A stretch of DNA of 38,001 bases from Promethearchaeota archaeon (lineage in GTDB: Archaea; Asgardarchaeota; Lokiarchaeia; Sigynarchaeales; SOKP01): the NCBI GenBank assembly GCA_016839635.1, contig JAEOTV010000095.1, positions 1 to 38,001 of the forward strand, in the 5' to 3' direction. Under the pieces are notes generated by a model. It was given only the letters and a program-made list of their open reading frames with translations, had not been told where the DNA came from and did no database searches. Of this stretch, positions 16,264 through 24,451 are shown in pieces; within the stretch, counting starts at the first letter, position 1, and every line of letters starts with the position of its first letter. The position numbers were made by a program, and so were the translations under genes.

Positions 16264-16623
16264 ATAAAAACAATCTTTATTGCCGAAGATGATAGAGATC
16301 TTCAACGACTATATGAGCTCTTATTAGGAATGTCTGGGTTTCAAGTGTTAGGTATTGCTAATAATGGAGATGAGGCAATTAAAATGTTTAAAAATTTTCC
16401 TGAAAAACCAGATATTATTATTCTAGATTATAGAATGCCAATAAAAAATGGTTTAGATGCTTTGAAAGAAATCCTACTAATTGATCATAATTCGAGAGTA
16501 ATATTTGCCAGTGCAGACAAAACTGTAAAAGAAGAAGTCTATTCTTATGGAGCAAAAGGATTCTTAGATAAACCTTTCACTCATAAAAAATTATTAAGCA
16601 CCCTTAATCAGATTTTGGCTTAA
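16264..16623 (+). CDS. Single-domain response regulator (receiver domain)
   Basis: A CheY-like receiver that accepts phosphate from a histidine kinase and has no output domain. The first ATG (16330) lies inside the fold: in-frame sequence upstream encodes the first strand and acidic pocket (KTIFIAEDDRDLQRLYELLL). The phospho-acceptor aspartate is in DIIILDYRMP, the switch Ser in VIFASAD, and the conserved lysine in GFLDKPF. No ATG, GTG or TTG precedes the acidic pocket in frame before the stop at 16213; ATA at 16264 or 16258, or ATT at 16231, are the only candidates. My coordinate therefore marks where the domain begins, not a proven start. Likely partners are the PAS kinases of this window. 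Confidence 0.8.
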   Translation: MKTIFIAEDDRDLQRLYELLLGMSGFQVLGIANNGDEAIKMFKNFPEKPDIIILDYRMPIKNGLDALKEILLIDHNSRVIFASADKTVKEEVYSYGAKGFLDKPFTHKKLLSTLNQILA

Positions 16624-16695
16624 AATGATTTAATTTATTCATAATTTCTTTTTAGTATAAAAATAGATTAAAGATACTAATGTTTTATATTAGTT

Positions 16696-17196
16696 TTATG
16701 AGTAATAATCATAGCTCTCGTGGTCAAAATTATGTATATACTCAATTGAAATTCCATCAGAACTGAGATCTGGAGGTGCGTAAATTAAAGGTAAATTAGG
16801 AAAATAAGCTCCAATACCATTTTTGGCTAGGGTTATCGCAGGATGATCAGTCTCTTTAAATATCTTCTCACTTATTCTAAGCGTAATAATTCTACATTGC
16901 TGTTCGTTTAGAATCCCTAATGAATGAATATATTCATGTAAAAGAATATGATATGTATAAGCCCATACTATTTCATAAGGTTGTTCTCTTAAAATAATTT
17001 CTAAAGGTGTTTTATTCATTACAATATCCGTGCCGGGACTGAAATGCATTCCTCCTATAAAACCACCTCTAAACATACCCATTTCGACAATTCCAAGACT
17101 TAATCCTGCTCTATGGCGCCCATAGACATTTTTTACATCTTTTTTGACTTGTTTGAATATCTTGGGCATTTGTTTTTTTAAATCCTGTAATTTCAT
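16696..17196 (-). CDS. Small predicted zincin-type metalloprotease (HEXXH)
   Basis: The 166-residue protein carries HEYIHSLG, a zinc-binding HEXXH motif in a hydrophobic helix (IVWAYTYHILLHEYIH). It is followed by a C-terminal part with conserved-looking motifs (EQQCRIITLRISEKIF, ETDHPAITLA, ISIEYIHNFD). I recall similar HEYxHxLG proteins of unknown function in archaea; they are not archaemetzincins, since the cysteine pattern is absent. The third zinc ligand is not obvious and could be the Glu, His or Asp residues after the motif. There is no signal peptide, so it acts in the cytoplasm. It starts with ATG at 17196, 44 bases behind the winged-helix regulator, as the last gene of the Hsp20-Cdc48 unit. 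Protease activity is inferred from the motif only. Confidence 0.7.
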   Translation of the reverse strand: MKLQDLKKQMPKIFKQVKKDVKNVYGRHRAGLSLGIVEMGMFRGGFIGGMHFSPGTDIVMNKTPLEIILREQPYEIVWAYTYHILLHEYIHSLGILNEQQCRIITLRISEKIFKETDHPAITLAKNGIGAYFPNLPLIYAPPDLSSDGISIEYIHNFDHESYDYYS

Positions 17197-17240
17197 GGTT
17201 TATTTGCCAATATTAGGTATTATTTTTTAAAAAAGGTAAT

Positions 17241-18029
17241 TTAAAAGTCGAAAAACCAAAAATCCTCATCATCTTCTCTTAAGAATCCCATCAATTTAGA
17301 TAAATCTTTAAGGAGATGTTGTATTGAAACTTTGTGTTGATCTCTTCTAATAGGTCCCATTTCTAAGAAGAACATATCGTCCAGCAATTTATCAATGTTG
17401 ATTCTATCAAAGTATTTTATTGGATTATAAAATAAAGTATAAAAAATCTCTTTCTCCAGATTAGGTTGCTCCTTCGTTTTCAGGTCTTCTTCAAACTGAT
17501 CTCGGATAATATTTTTCAATTCTATAATGAAACATTCTTTATTATGCAAAAGAGCATTTCTTTCTAGTTCTAATCGACTTAGATTCTGTTCAATTTCCTT
17601 AATTTTTTCTCCTAAAAATCTGAGTTTCTTATCTGGAAGCGTGATTTTTTGATAATCTACTTGATATTCTGTATCTCTTAGTTTTAAATTCCCTCTCGTA
17701 ACATCAATTTTAGATACATTATAATTTATTTTATAATAATCAGGAGTGATATCAATTCTTAAAGAAAGATTACTATTAATACGATATTTGATATTTCTTG
17801 GATCGTCACCAAAACTTTCGATTATTCCATAATCTGAAAGCATTTTAAGTTGACTATGAATCGCTTGTCTAGAAATTTTTTTCCCAAGTGAAGCCGCTAA
17901 CTCCGAAGCGCCTAATGGAACTTTAGCTAATTTAGAAAGAATAATTCTTCTTGTAGGATTCCCTAATATTTCAAGTAAATTATCTATGCTAAGAAAGGCG
18001 TTTTTCCCTTCCTGACTTTCTAATTCCAT
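17241..18029 (-). CDS. Winged-helix transcriptional regulator, ArsR-like, with coiled coil
   Basis: Residues about 12-95 form an ArsR-type winged helix: LLEILGNPTRRIILSKLAK, then the recognition-helix region ISRQAIHSQLKMLSDYGIIE. A beta-rich stretch and a coiled coil (FLGEKIKEIEQNLSRLELER) follow, and the protein ends in an acidic, aromatic tail (EDDEDFWFFDF). I place the start at ATG 18029, correctly spaced behind GAGGAG, rather than GTG 18038 inside that ribosome site. Directly downstream of cdc48 (about 50 bases), it matches the order of the Archaeoglobus hsp20-cdc48-HSR1 heat-shock operon as I remember it, so it may be an autoregulatory heat-shock repressor. That role is inference. Confidence 0.85.
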   Translation of the reverse strand: MELESQEGKNAFLSIDNLLEILGNPTRRIILSKLAKVPLGASELAASLGKKISRQAIHSQLKMLSDYGIIESFGDDPRNIKYRINSNLSLRIDITPDYYKINYNVSKIDVTRGNLKLRDTEYQVDYQKITLPDKKLRFLGEKIKEIEQNLSRLELERNALLHNKECFIIELKNIIRDQFEEDLKTKEQPNLEKEIFYTLFYNPIKYFDRINIDKLLDDMFFLEMGPIRRDQHKVSIQHLLKDLSKLMGFLREDDEDFWFFDF

Positions 18030-18079
18030 TAGATTCACTCCTCTTTTTTCGCAATTTTAGTTTGTATTTATTTTTAATT

Positions 18080-20305
18080 TTAACGATATAATTCTTCTGA
18101 AGGTTCTTTGGCATATCTTTCTTGAGATTCTTTAGCTTTATCAGCAGATTTTAAAATTTTTTGAATTGATTCATCAAATTGTACATTTGATATTTTCACT
18201 ACTTTAACTGAATCTGTATTATGGGTATTTATATTTGAATTTGTGACAGCCTCACGAATCGTCAAAAGTGTGGCTTCTTCAGCGATTGCTTGAATGTCTG
18301 CACCAGTATATCCCTCTAGTTCTTGTGCCATTTTTTCAATATCCACATCTTCAGCTAGAGGCTTATTTTTAAGATGAATTTTGAATATTTCAATACGTGC
18401 ATCCTTATCTGGCATAGGGATTTCAACATGTCTACCGAATCTCCCTGAACGTAATAATGCTGGATCTAGCATATCTGGTCTATTTGTAGCAGCAAGCAAA
18501 ATTACATCTTTAAGACCTTCTAACCCATCCATTTCTGTTAATAATTGTGAAACTACTTGCTCAGTTACTTGGGAGCTAGCAAATCTACCTCTCATTCCTG
18601 CTATTGCATCAATTTCATCGAAGAAAATTATACAAGGAGAAGCTGCTCTCGCTTTTCGAAATGTTTCTCTTACTGCTTTTTCACTTTCACCTACCCATTT
18701 AGATAAAAATTCAGGTCCTTTTACTGAAATAAAGTTAACTTCACTTTCATGTGCTAACGCTTTAGCTAAAAGGGTCTTTCCTGTCCCTGGCGGTCCAAAA
18801 AGTAATATGCCACTAGGAGGCTTAGAGTTTAAATGATTGTACAATTCTGGATATTTTAAAGGCCATTCTATAACTTCTTGTAGTTGTTGTTGTGCATCCT
18901 CTAAACCGCCAATATCATCCCATGTTTCAGTAGGCTGACTTATTAATACTTCTCGCAAGGCTGAAGGCTCAATACTGGTTCTTGCTGCTTCAAAATTCTT
19001 CATTTTAATTTGGAGTTCCATTAATATCTCAAGAGGTATAGGTTTATCTAAATCTATTCTTGGTAATAATTCTCTTATTGCTAACATAGCAGCTTCCTTT
19101 GCTAAGGCTTCTATGTCTGCTCCTACAAATCCATGAGTTTTTTCTGCCATAAGACGAAGATTAACATCACTGTGTAAAGGCATTCCTCGTGTATGAATCA
19201 GTAAAATCTCATATCGACCATCCGTATCAGGAACCCCAATCTCGATTTCTCTATCAAACCTTCCTGGGCGTCTAAGGGCAGGATCAATATCATTTACTCG
19301 ATTTGTAGCACCAATAACAATAACTTCTCCTCTACCTTCTAAACCATCTAATAATGAAAGTAGCTGAGCTACTACTCTTCTTTCAACTTCGCCAGTCACT
19401 TCACCCCTTTTAGGGGCTATAGAATCTAATTCATCTATAAAGATTATTGATGGCGCCATTTCTTTAGATTTTTCAAAAACTTTACGGAGATTTTCTTCGC
19501 TTTGACCATAAAATTTGCTCATAATTTCTGGTCCACTTATAGTTTCAAAATAAGCATCTGTTTCTCCTGCAACTGCTCTTGCTAGTAAAGTTTTTCCTGT
19601 ACCGGGCGGACCGTGAAGCAGCACTCCTTTAGGAGGATCAATACCAATCCTTTTGAATAATTCTGGATGCCTTAATGGTAGTTCAATCATTTCACGGATT
19701 CTCTGGATTTCTTCTTCCAAACCCCCGATATCTTCATAAGTAACTTTTCTTCTTTCTAATTCTTCAAGCTCTTTACTAGTTTTTTCTGAAATGGTAATTT
19801 TTGTATCTAAATCAATTCTAACGGCATCAGCTTTAGGAGAGTAATCAACGACAACAAAATCTATTCTACGACCCATCGCATTAAAACTTAAGATATCTCC
19901 TCTGGTAACAACCCGATTTTCTAATATCTGTGTCAACTGTTGAGGAGTTCGTAAAACAAATGACTCTTCTAGTCCTGCAAATGTTATTCTATCAGCTAAA
20001 CTTACTTCAATTTTGCGAATTTCCACAACATCATCCAAAGATGCACCAATATTCCTTCTCAATGAAGAATCTATTCTGATCGTATTAGTACCTTTATCTT
20101 CTGGTTTTCCAGGATATAATAATGCAGCAGTCTTTTTCCCTCCCGCTTGATGGACGATTTCGATTACATCACCTGTCCGAAGTTCAAGATCATTTATTAC
20201 ATCTGGGTCCATTCTTATTCTACCTCTCCCAGCATCACTTTTATAAGCATCTTTTATTCGTACTTTTCTTACATTTCCATTATACTCGCGAGTCATCCCA
20301 CTCAT
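18080..20305 (-). CDS. cdc48: Cdc48/VCP-like AAA+ ATPase, two AAA rings
   Basis: An archaeal Cdc48 unfoldase that pulls proteins apart with ATP, alone or feeding the 20S proteasome. Domains in order: double-psi barrel and N-terminal domain (residues 1-190), D1 (about 195-440) with Walker A G232-T239 and Walker [13 protein letters not shown], and D2 (about 465-690) with Walker A G504-T511 and [12 protein letters not shown]. Arginine fingers are present (RRPGRFDRE in D1; the D2 version LRSGRFGRH departs from the usual RPGRFDR). The last residues, Leu-Tyr-Arg, fit the HbYX proteasome-docking pattern. The length (741) is normal for archaea. It starts with ATG at 20305, 76 bases after the Hsp20 gene, and is followed closely by the regulator and zincin genes. 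Confidence 0.97.
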   Translation of the reverse strand: MSGMTREYNGNVRKVRIKDAYKSDAGRGRIRMDPDVINDLELRTGDVIEIVHQAGGKKTAALLYPGKPEDKGTNTIRIDSSLRRNIGASLDDVVEIRKIEVSLADRITFAGLEESFVLRTPQQLTQILENRVVTRGDILSFNAMGRRIDFVVVDYSPKADAVRIDLDTKITISEKTSKELEELERRKVTYEDIGGLEEEIQRIREMIELPLRHPELFKRIGIDPPKGVLLHGPPGTGKTLLARAVAGETDAYFETISGPEIMSKFYGQSEENLRKVFEKSKEMAPSIIFIDELDSIAPKRGEVTGEVERRVVAQLLSLLDGLEGRGEVIVIGATNRVNDIDPALRRPGRFDREIEIGVPDTDGRYEILLIHTRGMPLHSDVNLRLMAEKTHGFVGADIEALAKEAAMLAIRELLPRIDLDKPIPLEILMELQIKMKNFEAARTSIEPSALREVLISQPTETWDDIGGLEDAQQQLQEVIEWPLKYPELYNHLNSKPPSGILLFGPPGTGKTLLAKALAHESEVNFISVKGPEFLSKWVGESEKAVRETFRKARAASPCIIFFDEIDAIAGMRGRFASSQVTEQVVSQLLTEMDGLEGLKDVILLAATNRPDMLDPALLRSGRFGRHVEIPMPDKDARIEIFKIHLKNKPLAEDVDIEKMAQELEGYTGADIQAIAEEATLLTIREAVTNSNINTHNTDSVKVVKISNVQFDESIQKILKSADKAKESQERYAKEPSEELYR

Positions 20306-20381
20306 TCTTTATCATCATTTAACTTTTATTTTCGTTTAAATTTGAGATTTAATTTGTTCTAGTCTTAATAAATATTAATTC

Positions 20382-21002
20382 CTATTTATCCAATTTCTTT
20401 ACCTTAATTATTGCTAGTCCATTTTTTACTTCCATTTCATAATTATCAACAGAAGTTTTGAACGGTAAATTAACAGTTTTCTCATACCTTTTAATTGAAT
20501 TCTCAGCATTAAATAATATCCTAGTTCCTTTTTCATTTATATTAATCATAATATCTTCCTCACTTACCCCTGGAATATCAAATATAATTTCAGAATACTC
20601 TTTATAATCATTGATCTCAGTTGATGGCTCTAATACTGCTGAATCCTCTTCATGTCTAGTAAAGTCTAGTGAAAGCTGACTTGCATCAAATTCTTCCATA
20701 GAACTAGTCTCAAATCGTTTTTCTAATGTTGGATATTTTGATAAGTCTATATTCTTTAAAAATTCACGAATTTTTTTATCATCAATATTTCCTTCAATCT
20801 TAAACTCAGGTTTTTTCATACCTGACTCAAAATGATATGATATCTTAAAACCGTTTGTTTTATAATCTTTTAGTTTTAAATTTAAATTATTTTCCGATTC
20901 TGGAATAAATAAAAAATCCACATCAAAAATATCTGAATCTATTTTAAAATATTTTTTTATAGCATCAATAATATCATCAAATTCATCCGGCACATCTTTC
21001 AC
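20382..21002 (-). CDS. Hsp20/alpha-crystallin-domain protein with extended N-terminus
   Basis: The C-terminal 80 residues (about 125-206) form an alpha-crystallin domain: YSEIIFDIPGVSEEDIMINI, FNAENSIKRYEKTVNLPF, then NGLAIIKVKK. The N-terminal 120 residues are not typical of small heat-shock proteins: an acidic region starting KDVPDEFDDIIDAIKKYF, then a segment with ISYHFESGMKKPEFKIEG. The IXI anchor motif of oligomeric Hsp20s is missing, so it may be a Cdc48 adaptor rather than a classic chaperone shell; that is inference. It starts with GTG at 21002 and is the first gene of the Hsp20-Cdc48-regulator-zincin unit. A 9-bp direct repeat sits in its promoter. Confidence 0.85.
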   Translation of the reverse strand: MKDVPDEFDDIIDAIKKYFKIDSDIFDVDFLFIPESENNLNLKLKDYKTNGFKISYHFESGMKKPEFKIEGNIDDKKIREFLKNIDLSKYPTLEKRFETSSMEEFDASQLSLDFTRHEEDSAVLEPSTEINDYKEYSEIIFDIPGVSEEDIMININEKGTRILFNAENSIKRYEKTVNLPFKTSVDNYEMEVKNGLAIIKVKKLDK

Positions 21003-21015
21003 CTAATTTTTAGTT

Positions 21016-21053
21016 CTTGTCAATCTTTCCTTTACAAAATAAAACTTGTCAAT
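21016..21053 (-). repeat. 9-bp direct repeat in the Hsp20-cdc48 promoter, candidate operator
   Basis: On the minus strand ATTGACAAG occurs twice, at 21045-21053 and 21016-21024, with a period of 29 bases (near three helical turns). The first copy abuts the TATA-like box and the second lies just past the predicted transcription start. The layout is what one expects of a repressor site; the bound protein is unknown, with the operon's own winged-helix protein the first candidate. Confidence 0.5.
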
Positions 21054-21062
21054 TTATTTATG
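21052..21062 (-). promoter_or_regulatory. TATA-like box for the Hsp20-cdc48 unit
   Basis: CATAAATAAAT on the minus strand lies about 50-60 bases before the GTG at 21002, giving a predicted start of transcription near 21030. It directly precedes the upstream copy of the ATTGACAAG repeat. Confidence 0.45.
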
Positions 21063-21125
21063 CAAAAATAACTATAAAAACTTATTGATTTTGAATAATA
21101 AGGAATATAGCCATTAAAATTGATT

Positions 21126-23069
21126 CTATTTAGGATGATAATATTTCTTTAATAAGTTATTTAACTCCCTTTGATTTATATCAAACAACTGAAAGAAAAG
21201 GGTATCTATGCTGTCTTTTAGTAAATTATACTTTTTATGTTCAATAGCATTACTAATTTCTTCCTTAATTTGATGATAATTCTTTATTAAAAAATAATCT
21301 GGATCTGATAATCTATTTATTAAATTTTCATATATAATATGGTTTTCAATCAAAAAATTTGTAAGAACTTTAATCAATTTAATAATTTCAATCTTGTTAG
21401 GAGTTTTAAAATGTTCTAAATTGGGAATTGGTAAGGCTCGTTCAAGTTTAGTTTTACTCCGTTTAATTGTGATATTTTTAAAATAATATAAAAAATGTAC
21501 CATTTTTGAATTCAAATAGGCGAGTAAGAATAAATAATCAATTTCACTCTCTGTAGACTTAGGCCAAAGAAAGTAAGTATCTGATGTAGCGTAATATTGT
21601 TTATTTGAATATCCGAAGATATTTTTGTCTGTTATAAATTTAAAGAAAATTTTAGGATGCGAGTCATATAAAGGTTCGAGATCTAATAATTTTTCAGTAT
21701 TTTTTTCATTAAACCTTCGAATAAAAGATCCTCTTCTAGGGAAATACATATCTTCTGGATTCTCTTTTGCATTAATTAAAATATCTATTAATTCAGGTTT
21801 GAATTGTTTTAAGTATTCTGAGAGATTTTGGTATTTTGATTCAAGTAACCTGTTTCTTTTTTGATTGGATTCTGAATTAAACTCACTTTTATTAAAGTAA
21901 ATTAGGTATCCTACATACTCTTCTTTATCATATCCATAAGATTTTATAGATTTACTTTTATATATTTTTTTAAGCCTCATTTTCTCAATCGTGCTGAGTT
22001 TTATGAAATCACCATTGATTTGGATGAAAAAATTATCATCTTTAATTTTTATGTCCTTTCCCTCATTCAAAATGAAAATAGAGTCCTTAATAAGAATTAG
22101 CCCATTACGGATTATAAAATAATCTTTTAACAATGAAACTTTTCCGTTAGCTCTACAGAAGTTTTCAATTTCATCCACAATTATTTTTATTTCTTTCGGA
22201 TAAAGAAGATTCCAACTTTCATCTTTTCGTAAATCTTTGTTCGTTAATGCAGAAGTATACATCTTAGTATGGTCTGAATCTATTTTATTCATCAGATCTT
22301 TGAAAATTCTCTTATTAAATAGATTATCTTTTTGATTTAATCGCTCTTTTCCAAATATTTGAATTATTTCAATATTTTTATTTATCTTTTGAATTTTTTC
22401 TTGTTCAGTCTTTTTCTGTAATACAAAAATACAATTGTGTTGACCTTTCGCCCCCTCAAATAGCTGCAAACGTGATAAATCTATATATTGGAGCAAATAG
22501 CACTCTTCTAGTATATGGGGTTTCAAGAATTTTATTCCTGTTTTTTTAGATTTTGTAATCCAGTAGTTTGTTGTAATAAATGTTAAAATACCTCCAGGAT
22601 TTAACTTTTCTATTCCTAAATGAATAAAATAATAAAATAAATCCATATTACCTACAAAAAACTCGCCACATATTGGGAATTTTTTAATATAATCCTGAAA
22701 TAAATATGAATTGTAATTTTGACCTAAATATGGGGGATTCCCAATTATTAAATCGAATTTTTCGTTTGGATCTGATCCTAAGAAATTTTCAAATCTGAAT
22801 TTTACATTAGGATACAATCTTAAAAGATTTTCTTTTAAAATTGTGTCCATTTCATATGCAGTTATATCAGTGAGTCGGTTTTTTTGGAGAAATTTCAAAA
22901 ATATACCTTCTCCTACTGAAGGTTCTAAAATTCTTAATGTTTGAGTTCTTTTTTGCCAATTTTTGATAAATTTAGTAATATTATCAACCATAAATTCGGC
23001 AATATAACTTGGAGTAAAAATTTGCCCTATTTTATTATCAATTTTGGAATTGTTGTTTTTTAATACCAT
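21126..23069 (-). CDS. N6-adenine DNA methyltransferase, TaqI/Eco57I-like
   Basis: The N-terminal half is a SAM-dependent DNA methyltransferase: KIGQIFTPSYIAEFMV, motif I LEPSVGEGIFLKFL, then the catalytic motif IV NPPY (Asn111-Tyr114) of N6-adenine enzymes. The C-terminal half (about 330-600) resembles a target-recognition domain, with YFPRRGSFIRRF, then YYATSDTYFLWPKS and ALPIPNL. The N-terminus goes straight into the methylase fold and no PD-ExK nuclease motif is visible, so it does not look like a fused type IIG restriction enzyme. No restriction gene is adjacent. It may be a solitary epigenetic methylase, or the modification half of a split system. It starts with ATG at 23069. Confidence 0.9.
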   Translation of the reverse strand: MVLKNNNSKIDNKIGQIFTPSYIAEFMVDNITKFIKNWQKRTQTLRILEPSVGEGIFLKFLQKNRLTDITAYEMDTILKENLLRLYPNVKFRFENFLGSDPNEKFDLIIGNPPYLGQNYNSYLFQDYIKKFPICGEFFVGNMDLFYYFIHLGIEKLNPGGILTFITTNYWITKSKKTGIKFLKPHILEECYLLQYIDLSRLQLFEGAKGQHNCIFVLQKKTEQEKIQKINKNIEIIQIFGKERLNQKDNLFNKRIFKDLMNKIDSDHTKMYTSALTNKDLRKDESWNLLYPKEIKIIVDEIENFCRANGKVSLLKDYFIIRNGLILIKDSIFILNEGKDIKIKDDNFFIQINGDFIKLSTIEKMRLKKIYKSKSIKSYGYDKEEYVGYLIYFNKSEFNSESNQKRNRLLESKYQNLSEYLKQFKPELIDILINAKENPEDMYFPRRGSFIRRFNEKNTEKLLDLEPLYDSHPKIFFKFITDKNIFGYSNKQYYATSDTYFLWPKSTESEIDYLFLLAYLNSKMVHFLYYFKNITIKRSKTKLERALPIPNLEHFKTPNKIEIIKLIKVLTNFLIENHIIYENLINRLSDPDYFLIKNYHQIKEEISNAIEHKKYNLLKDSIDTLFFQLFDINQRELNNLLKKYYHPK

Positions 23070-23166
23070 CTATTCTTAATATTGGATTAAAAATCTAAAT
23101 AGTTGATGGTTAGTTTTATTATTATGAATAAAGTCAAGAAAAAAAACTATAAATCGATTATTTTCT

Positions 23167-24309
23167 TTAAATTCCTTCTGGTATTAAGAGAATAAAATTA
23201 CTTCCTTTAGTACAATCCCCATTTATTCTATCTTCTACCCAAATTTTTCCACCGAGACGATCAATCGTTTTTTTAACAAGAGACAATCCCAATCCCATAC
23301 CTCCATTTGAAGATTTTTCATTTGATCCTCTCTGAAAAATAAATTTCTTTCTGATATCTTCAATTCCATCCCCATTATCAATGAATTGAATTTTGATAAA
23401 ACTTTCTCCTTTAAAATTTTCTTTCGAAACACTAATTTCAATTTTCACATTTACATTACTATTATGTTTCACAGCGTTTAATAATAAGTTTTCAAAAATG
23501 TCTGATAATAATTCATTTGCATGGACAAAATATTCCTTTTTTTTAGGGGTAAATTGAATATGTAATATTCTCGTTTGGAAACTTTGTTTAAGAAATTTAA
23601 TTGATTCTTTTAGAGTTCTGTTTACTCTAATTGGTTTTAGTGTAAATTTGGATTCATGAAGGGTAGATAATTTTCTTACATTAGAAATTAGTTTAGCCCC
23701 TCTGGATACTTGCTCTTTAATGATTCCATATAATTCTTTAACTGTACTGGACTTTTCAGGGTCCTTAAGATATATTAAACTAAGTTCTAATGATGATTGT
23801 ATATTTTGAAGAATATTATTAATATCGTGGGCAAAAATATCTTTATACAAGCTAGCTTGGTCAAAAGCTTCTCGAGATTTTTCTTCTGATCTCTTAATGG
23901 CACCCTCGAACTTTTTACGTTCAGTTATATCTCTGCTAATACCAAATAATGCGTCTTTATTACCCCATTTTCCTTTTGTAACCTTAGTTTCTACAGGTAT
24001 AAGTTTTCCATCTTTAGTAAGGAAGGGGATAGGACAAATCTCTCGTTTACCATTTACCATTTCTCCTATAATTCTAGCTGCTTCTTCACGTTGCTCTTTA
24101 GGATGAACAATTAAAGCTGACTTGCCTATTAATTCCTCCTTAGAATATTTTAACCTTTTTAATACGATTGAATTAACGGAAAGTATTTGGGCTTCATAAT
24201 CTAAAATAAATATGAAATCTTCCAATGAATTAAAAAGGGTTTGAAGATCTTTTCTAAAAATATCTATTGATTCTGTCGATGGAATGTCTTCTTTCATATT
24301 AGATTCCAT
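23167..24309 (-). CDS. PAS-domain sensor histidine kinase, one PAS domain
   Basis: A 380-residue soluble kinase. Residues about 15-130 are a PAS domain (EDFIFILDYEAQILSVNSIV, ending LFGISRDITERKK). The phospho-acceptor is His161 in an unusual box, YKDIFAHDINNILQNI. The ATPase domain has FENLLLNAVKHNSN, then DNGDGIEDIRKKFIF and GGMGLGLSLVKK, ending in RLGGKIWVED. From the histidine box onward it closely matches the C-terminus of the 984-residue kinase at 26101-29055, including the SFQTR and RGS elements, so the two are paralogues in that module. It starts with ATG at 24309. The signal is unknown. Confidence 0.93.
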   Translation of the reverse strand: MESNMKEDIPSTESIDIFRKDLQTLFNSLEDFIFILDYEAQILSVNSIVLKRLKYSKEELIGKSALIVHPKEQREEAARIIGEMVNGKREICPIPFLTKDGKLIPVETKVTKGKWGNKDALFGISRDITERKKFEGAIKRSEEKSREAFDQASLYKDIFAHDINNILQNIQSSLELSLIYLKDPEKSSTVKELYGIIKEQVSRGAKLISNVRKLSTLHESKFTLKPIRVNRTLKESIKFLKQSFQTRILHIQFTPKKKEYFVHANELLSDIFENLLLNAVKHNSNVNVKIEISVSKENFKGESFIKIQFIDNGDGIEDIRKKFIFQRGSNEKSSNGGMGLGLSLVKKTIDRLGGKIWVEDRINGDCTKGSNFILLIPEGI

Positions 24310-24451
24310 AATTACACCCTTTTAATTCTAATTTTACATAAAAGTTTATAACTTTGATAAAAAGATCAAGCTATTTTATTTAAAACTAAGTTTTAGCAAA
24401 AGTTTAAAAAAATTTTAGAATACAAAAAAAGAAGCAGTTTTCTAGATGAAT

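Noticed and set aside
21126..23069. Complete restriction-modification system
   Set aside because: Only the methyltransferase and target-recognition parts are visible; neighbours are a heat-shock unit and a kinase.
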